Positions 42,124-54,549 of a stretch of DNA of 64,000 nt are shown piece after piece. The notes below the pieces were generated by a model that was not told where the DNA came from, made no database searches, and worked only from the letters and a program-made list of their open reading frames with translations. Made by a program: the position numbers and the translations under genes. How positions within the stretch are numbered: the stretch's first letter is position 1; each line of letters begins with the position of its first letter. The DNA lies in NCBI GenBank assembly GCA_030847615.1, contig JAUMIR010000015.1, forward strand, positions 5,907,501 through 5,971,500, given 5' to 3'. This stretch comes from Gambelia wislizenii (taxonomy: Eukaryota > Chordata > Lepidosauria > Squamata > Crotaphytidae).

Positions 42124-42129
42124 AATAAA
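42124..42129 (+). terminator. polyadenylation signal of the SFTP gene
   Basis: AATAAA, 301 bases after the stop codon, followed by a GT-rich segment (gctgtgtcttttgtgtg) at about 42151-42168. Cleavage is expected near 42145. This whole 3' end is duplicated at 46990-47126. Confidence 0.75.
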
Positions 42130-42224
42130 ACTTCTTGCAAACAAGGATGGGATGCTGTGTCTTTTGTGTGAAACCTTCAAGTGTCTTCTTATTGAGTTGA
42201 AGATGTGTTGCTCAGTCAAAATAC

Positions 42225-43100
42225 ATAACAATCTGAGGGGAGGGGAAGGGAAAGCACTAAAAACTCATTTTCCCCTCTTCTTCTCCAAAGAAAAAGCTGT
42301 GTATGAGGTGTTCCATCCCTTCATAACTGAAAATGCCTCTTTGCCTACCAAGTAATGGGGGAAGGAGCCATGTTAAGCAGTTGTATGTCAAGCTGGATCA
42401 TGTTTTTTCTAACACTCACTCTCTTGGATTGATGGGAACAGTGCTTCCCCCTGGTGTTTCCTTGCTTAGTTACTTGAGATGCTCAATGTTAGGATTAAAG
42501 GTGACAGCACAAGCTATTTGGAAGTGGGATGGACTGCTTCAAAAGGGGGTGGACTCTCCTTCATTTACACCAGAGGTGGGCAAAGTGCAGTCTGTACGTT
42601 TGCCCCAAAATGCCCTCTGGAGGGAGTGAGAAGCATTTCCAACACCTTTGGAGGGCCTCTGGGCCTGCCAAAGATCAAAACACATTTTTGCAACATTCTC
42701 CCTATATATATTCCCCCAAATGCCCTCTAGCAATTTAGGCCCAGGAGTGGCCTTTTTTGAAACAGTAAATGACTTCTGATCATTTCCGGTTGCTAAAAAA
42801 GCTCTTTCCTGGACCAAAAATGGCACAGGAAGCTCCCCAAACATAGTGAAAATACCCCTGCCACATACCCTAGATCGTAATTTGGGGGCAATTTTTTATT
42901 TGGGGGGGGGAACAGGTATAGTGGAGGCCTATGGCCCTCCATGGTTTCTTGGGAGACGAATGTAGCTGCCTGGCCTTCTGAAGGTGCCCACCTTGGATTT
43001 ACACAGAGGTTGGGTGTTCATCTCTTGGGGTACATTAGTGGTGGGTTCTTGGCCTACCTGAAAATTGGATGAAACGGTCCTTGGGGTCTCTTCCCACTCT
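42225..43100 (+). repeat. SFTP 3'-flank block B, copy 1
   Basis: The block (aatctgaggggaggggaagg ... tttgcctaccaagtaatggg ... cagtgcttccccctggtgtt, ending in a degraded CR1-type terminus near 43110) has an inverted counterpart at 56395-57452. A hAT element (42571-42996) has inserted in this copy only. Confidence 0.75.
42571..42996. mobile_element. hAT non-autonomous transposon with 8-bp target duplication
   Basis: The ends CAGAGGTGGGCA and, reversed, CCAAGGTGGGCA match at 10 of 12 positions. It is flanked by perfect 8-bp direct repeats ATTTACAC (42563-42570 and 42997-43004), the hAT target-site size. The host sequence resumes without loss and aligns across the gap with the empty counterpart on the other strand (about 56500). 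No transposase frame. Confidence 0.88.
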
Positions 43101-43159
43101 ATGATTCAAATAATTTCCACAGTGTCTTTTCATTAGGGATATTATTATTATAATGCTAG

Positions 43160-46100
43160 AATTAAAACAATGGTAGGAAGTGGGAATTGAAATGAAAATT
43201 CAGGGAATAAAAGTGCTGATAATAGGAGTATACACTCCAGTACAGGCCCAGGAGAAGTTTTTCAATAAGCTGAAAAAAGAAATAACTGAGCGTGATTTAA
43301 GATTTGAAAATATGGTGTTGCTAGGGGATTGGAATGGGGTGCTGGACTCAGAAAATGACAGAAAATCGGATAAGCCCATAAGGAAGAATAAGGGGAAATT
43401 ACTGAAATCTTATTTTGAATTGAAAGAAGAATTGGAATTGATTGATGTTTGGAGGTGGAAATATAGAGGGGTGAAAGAATTTACCTTCTATTCTGATGCT
43501 CATAGATCACTCTCTAAAATTGACATGTTCTTAATAACTAAAAGGATTGCACCAATGATTAAGTTTATGGAAATCGAGTCGAGATGGATCTTGGACCATA
43601 ACTCCATTTTGCTTACATTAACCGAAGGGGAAAAAGACATACAATGGAGATTGAATGATAATTTGTTGAAAGAGGAAGAAAGCATTAAAGAAGCAAGGAA
43701 CACTTTGAAACAGTACTTTGATGAAAATATATTGGATGAGGTTAAGATGATTACGGTCTGGGGAGCCAGTAAGGTAGTAATGAGGTGGTACTTCATAAAA
43801 AAGGCATGTGATAGAAAGAGACAACAGAGAGAAAACTCAACAACTTTTACAGGAATTACTAATGATGGAAAACCAACTTGATCAAAACCCAAATAATAAA
43901 AAAGTCATGAGGAAATTGGAACTGCTGAAAAAGGAAATATTAGAGGTGGAGCAGTCCATGAAAATGATGAAACAAAAATATTTTGAACAGGCTAATAAAC
44001 CTGGGAAGTGACTTGCCTATAAGTTGCAAAAACATAGGGAAAATAAAATTATAACAGAAATTAATTATAAAGGGAAAAGTACTATGGAACAGAGTCAAAT
44101 AAAAGAAAGTTTTCAAGAATTCTGTAAAGAACTGTATAAGGATCAGTCACATAAGGACATGGAGGATTTGGTTAAAATTATCTAGACAATCAAGAAGTAA
44201 TAAAACTGTCAGAAATTCAGAAAGTAATATTGGACAAAGATATTACAATAATGGAAGTAAATGAGGTGATTATGAAATTGAAATTAGACAAAACTCCTGG
44301 AACGGACGGCTTTACTTCAAGATATTATAAAGAATTAAAGGATGACTTATTAGTTCCTCTTCAAAAACATTCAATGCCATTAAAAAAGAGGGTAGACCTG
44401 ATTCTTGGAAGGAGAGTAATATCACGATAATACCAAAAGAAAGGAAAGATAGAAAAGATCCCACAAATTATAGACCTATTTCATTGTTAAACACGGAATA
44501 TAAGATTTTTGTGTCTATTCTTGCTGATAGATTTAAAAATATTTTGAGTCAAATAATTCATATGGATCAAAATGGTTTCCTTTCAAGAAGATATATGAGA
44601 ACTAATATAAGAACGGTGCTAGATTTACTAGAGTATTATGATAAACACAACGAGAAGAAAATGGCATTATGTTTTTTAGATGCCGAAGAGGCATTTGATA
44701 ATGTGAGATGGATGTTTTTGAAGAAGGTGTTGGAAAGAATGAATGTAGGATATACATTTAGATTATGGATTGACTTGATTTATGAAGAACAGACTGCCTA
44801 TGTGTTGGTGAATGGGGAAAAGACAGATAAAATCAAGATTACTAAGGGAACTAGACAAGGCTGTCCGTTGTCACCTTTATTGTTTATTATAGTAACTGAA
44901 ATCTTACTTAATAATATTAGAAGAAACAGGAAGCTAAAAGGTACTAGGATAAAGGGTAATGAATTTAAGATCAAGGCATTTGCGGACGACATGGTAGTGA
45001 TACTGGAAGATCCGTTGAAGCAGCTTGACAAATTGAAAAGTATACTTGAAGACTTTATGGCAGTATCAGGATTTAAAATAAATAATGAGAAGACGGTCGA
45101 CCTGACAAAAACTAATAGAGATCAAGAGGAAGAAATTATAAAGGCGAAAACAGGATTTAAAATTGAGAAAAAAAAATCAAATACTTAGGTATATGGTTGA
45201 CTAAAAGAAACACAGACCTTTTTGAAAATAATTATGGTTCTATTTGGAGAGAGATAAAAAAGGATCTAGCTAAATGGTCTAGACTAAACTTGTCTTTTAA
45301 AGGAAAGATCGCATCTGTGAAGATGACGATCTTACCTAAATTTATGTTTCTCTTCCAGAACTTGCCAATTATAATAAATAATAAATGCTTTAATATTTGG
45401 AGAAAGGAATTACTCGATTACATTTGGATGGGCAAGAAAGCAAGAATTAAGTATAAATTGTTAACAGATAGAAAAGAAAGAGGAGGTTGTGCTTTGCCAG
45501 ATTTATTAAAATATTATCAGGCGAGTGTGCTTACATGGCTGGAACCATGGATACGATTGGATGATAAGAAATTATTAGACTTAGAAGGGCATGATATATT
45601 CTATGGCTGGCATGCGTATTTAATATACAACAAAAAGAAGGATAATAAAATCTTTACCCACCATTATATCAGAAGAGCAATCCTTAAAGTTTGGGAGGAT
45701 TTGAGAAGAAAGTTTTATCAAAAAATTTCGATATGGGTTTCATCTCAAGAAGCTTTTTTTGGAATTTTGAAATTAGCAAATCAAGATTGGCTTACCTATC
45801 AACAGATTCTTATAAATGCAACTCATGCACAAATAGCAATTAAATCCTGAGAGGAATTGAATGAGGAAGGTTATAATGTAAGCTGGTTTTTATATAAACA
45901 AATACCGGCATATGAAAGATATAAAATGGATTTAAAATTAGAAGGCTTCCAGGGTGAATATAATGAAATTGAAAAGATAATTTTTGGTAAAAGTGAACAC
46001 CATGTTGCTAAATATTATAAATTGCTGTTGGATAGAGAATTAGAAGATGAAACAGTAAAAGAGACTATGATTCGATGGGCTAAGGTTCTAGGAGAGGTGA

Positions 46101-46985
46101 TAGAAATTGAAAGATGGGAAAAATCTTGGGAGATTACACAAAAATTTACATTGGCTGTTAAAATGAAAGAGAATTATTATAAAATGTTTTTTCAATGGTA
46201 CTTAACACCTGTCAAATTGGATAAAATGTATAAGACGGGCAAGACTCAATGCTGGAAGTGTGGGAAATCGAAGGGCACCTTTTGTCATTTATGGTGGAAG
46301 TGCCAATTGGCAAAAGTATACTCGAAGAGAGTACATGTAAAAGTAAGAGATATTTTGGGAATTAATTATGGTCTAAACCCAGAAATTTATTTGTTGAACA
46401 TGGTTGATAGGATAGGAAGAGGTGTGGAGAGAGCAACGAAAAAGATTTTATTATATATGGTTACCACCGCAAGAATATTATACGCAAAATATTGGAAGGA
46501 GGAAAAGATTCCAGCCATAGAAGAATGATTGGGAAATCTGTATGAAGCTCTAGAATCTGATAGACTTACAGCGAGATTAAAAAAATAAGTCGATAGACAA
46601 GATAGAAGAAGAGTGGGAAATAGTTTTGAAAAGGCTGAAAGGGAAAAGAAGGACCTCCTATTGGCTAAAACTCAAATTATTTTGTCATACAAAAATGGAA
46701 AGTTGGACGTATTGAGATTAAGAGAGTAATGATAACCAAAAATAAATTTTTAGGCCTGGATATTGGGAAAAGGAATAGAGTCTAACTGATGGTATAAAGG
46801 AAGGAAAAATAAACTAGTTAGGAAGTAAGGCATTTAATGGAACGAAAGGAGAAATATAAACTGTGTGGGTTTTAGTTTAAAAATACAGTTAAATGATGTA
46901 ATGTAATAAAAAAAATCTCTGTATTTATATATATCTCTGTGGTATATATAAAGAACGCTTGTAGATATGTAACTATAAAAAATAA
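43160..46985 (+). mobile_element. L1 LINE ORF2, decayed
   Basis: Successive plus frames (43180-43881, 44230-44430, 44484-45188, 45197-45850, 45857-46528) read one L1 second frame. The endonuclease has VLIIGVYTP, MVLLGDWNGVLD and the terminal LDHNSILL (Asp-His, with Asn for the usual Ser). The reverse transcriptase has KTPGTDGFTSRYYK, LDAEEAFDNVRW (usual Asp-Lys-Ala-Phe altered), TRQGCPLSPLLF and FADDMVV (the catalytic FADD). The C-terminal Cys-rich part is QCWKCGKSKGTFCHLWWKC. At least four frameshifts or stops break it. The 5' end and ORF1 are missing. It ends in an A-rich tail directly before the duplicated SFTP 3' UTR. Confidence 0.92.
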
Positions 46986-46989
46986 AATA

Positions 46990-47126
46990 AAATTTGAATG
47001 AATGCTTTCCCCTCTTATACAGCTTGCTTCTAGATGAGACAATAAAACTTCTTGCAAACAAGGATGGGATGCTGTGTCTTTTGTGTGTCTTCAAGTGTCT
47101 TCTTATTGAGTTGAAGATGTGTTGTT
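46990..47126 (+). repeat. second copy of the SFTP 3' UTR and poly(A) signal
   Basis: It is about 95% identical to 42079-42212 (aatgaatgctttcccctctt, including the AATAAA at about 47040), with a few substitutions and a small deletion in tgtgtg(aaacc)ttcaag. It begins right after the L1 tail and ends at the CR1 terminus. Confidence 0.85.
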
Positions 47127-48490
47127 CATAGAATCATACAATCATAGAATTGCAGAGTTGGAAGAGACCACGAGGGCCATCCAGTCCAACCCCCCTGCCA
47201 CGCAGGAAATCTTGATCAAAGCATCCCCAACAGATGGCCATCCAGCCTCTGTTTAAAGACCTCCACGGAAGGAGACCCCACCACGCTCCGAGGGAGTGTG
47301 TTCCACTGCCTAACAGCTCTGACTGTCAAAAAGTTCCTCCTAATGTTGAGGTGGAATCTCTGTTCCTGGAGCTTGCATCCATTGCTCCGTGTTGCAGTCT
47401 CTGGAGCAGCAGAAAACAAGCCTGCTCCATCCTCAATGTGACACCCCTTCAAATACTTAAACAGGGCTATCATATCGCCTCTTAACTGTCTTTTTTCCAG
47501 GCTAAACATACCCAACTCCCTAAGTCTCTCCTCATAAGGCATCGTTTCCAGACCTTTCACCATTTTAGTCGCCCTTCTTTGCACACACTCCAATTTGTCA
47601 ATATCCTTTTTGAATTGTGGTGCCCAGAACTGGACACAGTATTCTAGGTGAGGTCTGACCAAGGCAGAATAGAGCGGCACTATTACTTCCCTTGATCTAG
47701 ACACTATACTTCTATTGATACAGCCCAAAATCGTATTGGCCTTTTTAGCTGCCGCATCACACTGTTGGCTCATGTTCAACTTGTGGTCTACTAGGACTCC
47801 TAGATCCCTTTCGCATGTAGTCTCATTCAGCCAGGTCTCCCCCATCCTATATCAATGCATTTCATTGTTCCGCCCTAAGTGCAGTACCTTACACTTCTCC
47901 GTATTGAATTTCATTTTGTTAGCTTTGGCCCAGCTCACCAGTCTATCCAGGTCATTTTGAATTTTGATCCTATCCTCTAGAGTATTGGCTACTCCTCCTA
48001 ATTTGGTGTCATCTGCAAATTTGATAAGTATGCCCCTAATTCCCTCATCCAAGTCATTGATAAAGATGTTGAATAGCACTGGGCCCAGGACAGAACCCTG
48101 TGGCACCCCACTGGTCACATCTTTCCAAGATGAAGAGGAGCCACTGCTGAGCACCCCTTTGGGTTCGGCCGGTCAACCAATTACAAATCCATTGAACAGT
48201 TAACTTGTCTAGCCCACATTTTTACAAGCTTGTTTGCAAGAATGTCATGGGGAACCTTGTCAAAGGCCTTGCTGAAATCAAGGTATGCGATGTCCACAGC
48301 ATTCCCTTCATCTACCAAGCTGGTAATTTTATCAAAAAAAGAGATCAGATTAGTCTGGCATGACTTGTTTCTCTGAAACCCATGTTGACTTTTTGTGATT
48401 ATGGCATTGCCTTCTAAATGTTCACAGACTCTCTGTTTAATGATCTGCTCTAGAATCTTCCCTGGTATTGATGTCAGACTAACTGGAAGA
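47127..48490 (-). mobile_element. CR1 LINE, long copy
   Basis: A 209-residue minus frame (47216-47845) and further frames to 48504 cover the reverse transcriptase: [63 protein letters not shown], and the C-terminal domain ending in LDGHLLGML. Only a few frame breaks are present, so the copy is young. Its 3' end abuts the duplicated SFTP 3' UTR. Confidence 0.93.
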
Positions 48491-50030
48491 AGTTGCAGTT
48501 GCAAAGAAAGCTCTGCCCAACTAACTTAGCTCCTTGGGGTGACAGGACACACAACAAGGACACCATGGATTAGCTCTCATTCCAGGCAGGATTGCATGAG
48601 AAGAAGCAGATATCTTATTTTGGCCTTTGTGGATCAAAAGCATCAACTCCCAAACAAGTTGAAAGCCAGTGCAGTTGGTGCAAAACCAGTGCTATGTAGT
48701 CTCTGAAGCTCGTGCCAGCCAACACTCTGGGCACTGCATTTCACAGTACTTTAAGTTCCTGGACAATCTTCAAGGGCTGCCCCACATTGATCATATTACA
48801 GTAGTCTACTGTTAATATACTGCGAGCACCAAACTGCAGCCTTGTTGATGACTTCACCAAATGGCATCAGTTTAAGCTGGATAAAAGAAACTCTCATACA
48901 GGTTCACTACCGTGTTTCTGTATGTGTGTGTGTGGTTGAGTTTGTTTTTCTCTGTGTGTCTGTACCGTGGATACCTGTGTGAATGTGAATCATCATTAAG
49001 TCTTGCAGCAAACATACTGTATTACACAATCTCATTACCACTGACCAAGGCACAACACATAATCTTCCACATTATTCAGTGCCTGTTCATAGTTGTGAAC
49101 TACAATTTGGAAAGTAGTACAGTATTCATTCACCTTTTAAAAAATTGTTTTCTTGTTTACTTTGAAAAAGGCAAATTTTACAACAGTGTGGGCAACTGTG
49201 GAAGACCAGCAGGTGGCATTAGCCCCTTTGGAAATCCTGGAGCTCTCCCACCACCACCGCACCCTCCCTGAGAAACCTGAAACGTTACCCAATGCACCAA
49301 TAAACAACCAGCACTCTTGCTCATGCATTACTTATGAAATGTAACTTCCTCCCAGCTCCATTATACCTTAAAGTAAATAGTTACAGGTAGCTGCCCTATT
49401 TGTAATCCCTTCCTTCCAAACTGCTCATATATATCTCCTTTCTTTTGTTTCTTTCCTGAGCCTGGCATTGTTTGCAATGGAATCAAAAGCCATTGAGAGA
49501 TGGGAAAAGGAACCATGCTGTTCTCAGGGAACAAAGCAAGCAGTGGCTGCAGTGTCAGTGAACCTGCAAAAATCCAGTTTGGGTTTTAGTCTGAAGATTA
49601 AAGGGATGTGCCAAACCCATGTGGGGTACAGAGTTTTAGCACCTTGGAAAACTTCTTTAAAGTGCACATTATCCAAGGCAATAAGTATCTGTGGTCAGAA
49701 GGAAGCCAGCTTTGACTATCAGAAAGACTGTGTTGTCAGTTGCAAGAGATAAAATAGGTCAAGAACGACCTTGAACGGGCAGAGGATTGGGGGGGGGCGG
49801 TGTATTAGCTCTATATAATGACAATGTCCTTCCACTGTGCTCTTCCTGAAACATTTACTGAAGCTTCCTTCTGTGTCTCAGGGGAAGAGTCTGGGCCAGA
49901 CGCTTCAGCCTTCCTCTTCCCCTAGGATGAGGGCAGCTGTCTTCCTTCTCCTCTTGCTCTGATCCTGAACTCACTTGTTGAACAGATGGAGGGCATGGCT
50001 AGTCTTCAGGCACCTGCTGAGTCTCTCAAA
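48491..50030. other. gene-free stretch
   Basis: At 48630-48810 there is wording often found in old reptile LINE/SINE copies (ggcactgcatttcacagtac, ctgccccacattgatcat), class not fixed. A GT microsatellite lies at 48921-48932 and a G run at 49791-49798. No gene is recognised. Confidence 0.35.
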
Positions 50031-50034
50031 TTAG

Positions 50035-51048
50035 GAGGGGTAGGATCAGGATTCAAAATGACCTTGACAGATTGGAGAGCTGGGTCAAAACTAACAAAAT
50101 GAAATTTCAACAGGGAGACATGTCAGAAACTACACTTGGGCAGTAAAAATGAAATGCACAGATATAGGATGGGTGACACCTGGCTTGAGGGCAGTACATG
50201 CGAAAGGGATCTAGGAGTCTTAGTGGACCACAAGCTGAACATGAGTCAGCAGTGTGATGAAGCAGCCAGAAAAGCCAATGCAATTCTAGGCTGCATGTAA
50301 GACCTGTTTGGAAGTGTGTTCAAAAGTCGTGCCTTGTAGTGTGGTGGAGTCTCCTTCTTTGGAGGTAGTTAAACAGAGACTGGATGGCCATCTCTCGGGA
50401 ATGATTTGATTGTGTATTCCTGCATGGCAGGGGGAAGGACTGGGTGGCCCTTGGGGTCTCTTCCAACTCTATGATTCAGTGCATCACTAGGAGTATAGTA
50501 GATCGAGGGATGTAATAGTGCCAGTCAATTCTGCTTTGGTCAGACCTCACCTGGAATACTGTGTCCAGTTCAAGAAGCATATTGATAAGCTGGAGCATGT
50601 CCAGAAGAGAGCGACCAAAATGGTAAAAGATCTGGAAGCCATGGCCTATGATGAGGGCTTAGGAAGCTCGGTATGTTTAGCCTGGAGAAGACAAGGTTAA
50701 GAGCTGCCATGATAGCCATGTTTAAATAGTTGAAGGGATGTCATACTGAAGATGGAGCAAGCTTGTTTTCTGCTGCTCCAGAGACTAGGACATGGAGCAA
50801 TTGACTCAAACTACAGGAAAAAGGATTCCACCTAAACATTAGGAAGAGCTTCCTGATGTTTTTGACAGTGGAATGTGAGCTTTTGACAGTGGAATGTGCT
50901 GCCTTGGAATCTGTTGGAGTCTCCATCTTTGGAGTTTTTTAAACAGAAGCTGGATGTCCATCTGTCAGGAGTGCTTTGATGATGTATTCCTACAAGACAG
51001 GGGGTTGGACTGGATGGCCCTTGTGGTCTCTTCCAACTCTATGATTCT
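50035..51048 (+). mobile_element. composite of CR1 copies, one inserted in another
   Basis: A decayed plus-strand CR1 (50035-50296, then resuming at about 50480 to 51048) reads [13 protein letters not shown], then [12 protein letters not shown] and the terminus tctatgattcttt. A second CR1 3' end (50297-50476, terminus ctctatgattca) splits it after the residues NAILGC. Confidence 0.85.
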
Positions 51049-51555
51049 TTAGGAAAGTCTGCTCCTTCTTTAGAAGAGCTCTAAAGGAGGAGGCATGATG
51101 ACAATAAGTTCAGACTAAAACCCACAGTCAATCCCATCCCCCTCCTCCAGCCACTGCTTTGTGGTGCTATTGCAGTCCAGCCAACTACCAAAGCAACATC
51201 CGTTGTGTGCTTTGATCCAGCCTTTGGGGAAAACTCCATTGAGAGCTGTCCAGGGTTCTGATTTTCTATTCAAGGCCTGCCTGGTTCTGATTCCCAGAAC
51301 TGAACCCCAACTCAGAAAGGGATACTCATCAAAAGACCTACTTCTCAAAACTAAAAATGGAAAATGCAGATCAAGTATACACACACACAGAGAGGAGACC
51401 TTACATAGCATGTAGGTTCAAATGAGGTACACTGAATTCTTGACGGAGCTTCATCTATGACTGTGTCCACCTTTAAAGGTCAAGACTGGTGCTTGACCTG
51501 CTTCTTCTGCCATTTCCTAATAGCTTTCTTTGTGAACTGTTAAAGCCTTCTGTGG
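51049..51555. other. unassigned
   Basis: No gene or known repeat is seen. A CACA microsatellite lies at 51380-51391. Confidence 0.3.
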
Positions 51556-52489
51556 TTTGAAAATACATTCCTGCCCTCTCCCTGCTGCCCACTCACTAAT
51601 TAATATAACTGCAGCTCTGAGCAGAGAAAGTGGGGGCACAGAGACCATCTGGAAGCTGCAGGGAGGAAGCGGTTGCTCTTTGTTGCTGCTGCCTTGGGCC
51701 TCTGCTTCACCAGTGAGACTCTGCAGGACCAAGGACCAGGCTCAGCAGTACAGCCCATCATCCAACCTTGCCTGTCTGGGCCATCAAAGCAGTACTCTTG
51801 CGGGTGTGGATCCACCACTGGCAGAGTCACTACCAAAGGGGGAGACACCAGAGGGGAGCGAAGGTGAGGGCCTGACCTTTTGCCCTACAGAGCCAATTGT
51901 TTGTTACGTTCTTCTACAATCTGCCTGTCTATCTATTGCAATGGTTGTTTTGAATAGTTACTGCTTTGTCTGCCCAATACAGGAAGGATGTGTTTTCCAG
52001 AGAAGGAGGGGGTGCACAGATTCAGAGAGCAGCCACTGGAGTCATTCAGGGCAGAGGGAGTCCTGGAGGGAGGAGACAATTACAATATCATGGGAGAGGG
52101 AGCGCAACAGAGTGCTCCTTGCCCCCAAATGGTCTCCCAGCGCAAATAGCCTGGATAGCCTTGGTGACCGTCCCCTGGGGTTGAAAATGCTGCTGTTGAA
52201 TGCCAGGCTGATGAATGGGAAAACCTTGTGCCATTCAGGATTTGGTTTGGCATAAGCATGCCAACCTGGCCTGTATTATAGAGACCTGTCTGGATGAGGT
52301 GGGGAGGGGGGTTGATCTTCCTCAGCAATGCCCACAGGGTTTTCTGTGCAGCGGCAGGCAGCACATGGGGGGGGGGGGATGGGGAGGTGGAGTTGCAGTC
52401 GTCTGTTGTGACTCCATCCCCCTGACCAGCTGCCCTCTCCCATAGTCTGCAGGGTTTGAGCATGCATACCTAAAAGTGAGTAGCTGGGA

Positions 52490-53135
52490 CAGAATAGGGA
52501 TTCTGTTACTGTCTATCCTCCTTTATGGATCTGAAACATGGGTCACCTATCGCCACCACCTACGACTCCTCGAGCGCTTTCATCAGCGCTGTCTATGCAC
52601 AATCCTAAATATACACTGGACTGACTATGTGACGAATGTTGCTGTCCTTGAGCAAGCAGGGATCACCAGCATTGAGGCCATGATATTGAGAACACAGCTG
52701 CGCTGGGCAGGGCACGTTTCTAGGATGGAGGACCATCGCCTCCCAAAAATACTACTCTACGGTGAACTCGCCATGGGTCAGCGTAAGAGGGGCGCTCCAA
52801 AAAAGCGATACAAGGACCCCCTGAAGCAACATCTCAGGCTCAGCCAAATTGATCACCAACATTGATCTGCCCTGGCCTCACATCGGGAGGCATGGAGACG
52901 CACTATCCACAGTGCTGCAGCTTTATTTGAGAACTCACAGCGAACAAGACTTGAAGAGAAACGACAACACAGAAAGAATCACAACCCGGAAACATCACCC
53001 AAGGAGACCTTCTGCTGTGCTTTCGGCAACTGGACTTGTTTATCTCGGATTGGCCTTTTTAGTCATCAGCGCGCTTGCAGAAAGCGCGGGATGAGTCCTT
53101 CCTGAATCTTTGTTTGCGAAGAAAAGCCAGAGGTG
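52490..53135 (+). mobile_element. non-LTR retrotransposon 3' end (copy 2, inserted in the L2-type LINE)
   Basis: It is nearly identical to 3231-3865: LLYGSETWVTYRHHLRLLER, VAVLEQAGITSIEAMIL, RKRGAPKKRYKDPLKQHLRL, ending in the finger-like segment and the tail ttgcgaagaaaagccagag. The segment is 5'-truncated; the left junction is at about 52507. Confidence 0.9.
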
Positions 53136-53793
53136 TATTGCCTACCCTGTTGCTCAACAGTCTCCCTTCCTGAGCTAGCTGGGGTGGTCTTGGAGTTGGT
53201 GTTGGAGTCTCTGTGGTGAGTAGTGCTAGGGGACTTCAACATCCATGCTGAGACTGCCCAGTTGGGACTGGCTTAGGACTTCATGGTCTCCCATGACAAC
53301 CATGGGTCTGTTCCAAGTAGTATCTGGCCCTACATGTGCTTTTGGACATGCTCTGGATCTTGTTTTCTGTGTTGCGTGGGGGTGATGGTGATCTCAGTGT
53401 GGAAGAACTCTGTGCAGTTCTGTTGTCATGGACAGATCATTACCTGGTCAGGTTTAGACTCACAGGGACTCGGAATCTCTGCAGGGGTGGGGACAGATTA
53501 GGATGATCCATCCCAGGAAGCTGATGGATCCACATGGATTCCTGGTGGGTCCTAGGGATTTTCACCTTGGCAAGAGATTCTGTTGAAGTTCTGGCTGACC
53601 TCTGGAATGGGGAAATGGCCAGGGCAGTGGGCACAATTGCTCCTGAGCATCCCCTCTTATGGAGTGGAACCAAATAAGCCCCCTGGCAGTGGTGAAGTGA
53701 GCAAGCCAGAGACCAGGGCAACATTGGCAGAAGACTTGGAGTGAGTGACTGAACACAGGCTAGAGCCTACTATTTGAAGGTCTACTCTGGGAC

Positions 53794-54549
53794 AGTTCTC
53801 TTGGGTATGTTGCTTTTCCCAGTGTGCTAATTGGCTGCTCAGGAAAACACACCCAACCAATCACCACCCACATGCAAATTCCCTCTCCATCTCACAGTCC
53901 ACTCCTGCCACTCAATCTGCATCTACGCTCCCAGCCTCACAAGGGCCCCTCCCTCCTCTCACCCCCTCAGCCAATCACCACCCACATGCAAATTCCCTCT
54001 CCCCCTCACAATCCACTCCTGCCACTAAATCTGCATCTACACCCCCAGCCTCACAAGGGCCCCTCCCTCCTCTCACCCCCTCAGCCAATCACCACCCACA
54101 TGCAAATCCCCTCTCCCCCTCACAGTCCACTCCTGCCACTCAATCTGCACCTACACCCCCAGCCTCACAAGGTCCTCTCCCTCCTCTCACCCCCTCAGCC
54201 AATCACCACCCACATGCAAATTCCCTCTCCCCCTCACAATCCACTCCTGCCACTCAATCTGCACCTGCACCCCCAGCCTCACAAGGTCCTCTCCCTCCTC
54301 TCCCTCCCTCAGCCACTCACCAGTCATGGGCTGTGACAGGACCCAGGCAGTCAACTGGCGGTGGCCGCAGCAACAGCAGTGGCAGGGCAGCAGAGCAAGT
54401 CACCCTCAGCAATCCCAGGGAAAGTGTGGCATGCTGTAAGGGGGAGGAGGAGTTTAAAAATCCACCAGCCTACCTTACAGGGTTGTCATGCACTCTACCA
54501 GGCATTTTTGGAGTTTTTTAACAGTGTATGTTATGCCAGGTACAGCTAG
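53794..54549 (+). mobile_element. non-autonomous Helitron with internal tandem array
   Basis: The left part reads gttctcttgggtatgttgct and gtgtgctaattggctgctca (5' terminus slightly truncated); the right end is acagctag/t. It matches the Helitron at 36703-37103 on both sides of the array, including the piece caatcccagggaaagtgtgg. It interrupts the L2-type LINE. Confidence 0.85.
53857..54312 (+). repeat. 114-bp tandem repeat inside the Helitron, four units
   Basis: Units start at 53857, 53971, 54085 and 54199, with the remnant at 54313, an exact 114-base period. Each unit runs from ccaatcaccacccacatgca to ctcctctcaccccctcag. The other two Helitrons carry at most a single such unit. The 170-codon open frame across the array (53824-54336) exists because 114 is a multiple of three and the unit lacks stops. 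Confidence 0.95.

Larger units (their letters stand above)
36183..42148 (+). other. transcription unit of the complete S100 fused-type protein gene
   Basis: Three exons: about 36183-36221 (non-coding), 38628-38788 (first EF-hand) and 39868 to about 42148 (second EF-hand, long repetitive tail, 3' UTR). Intron 1 is 2.4 kb and has taken up an L2-type fragment (about 36400-36700), a Helitron and a CR1; intron 2 is 1.08 kb. The layout (non-coding exon, then an S100 domain split between two exons, then one giant last exon) is the classical SFTP layout of filaggrin, trichohyalin, cornulin and scaffoldin genes. Confidence 0.85.

Noticed and set aside
49926..49960. ATG followed by a signal-peptide-like MRAAVFLLLLL
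   Set aside because: A stop follows after 11 codons, no splice donor is visible and no defensin-like or other exon was found nearby.
53824..54336. 170-codon repetitive frame with His/Pro/Leu-rich 38-residue repeats
   Set aside because: It exists because the Helitron's 114-bp tandem unit is a multiple of three without stops; no start context or homologue.
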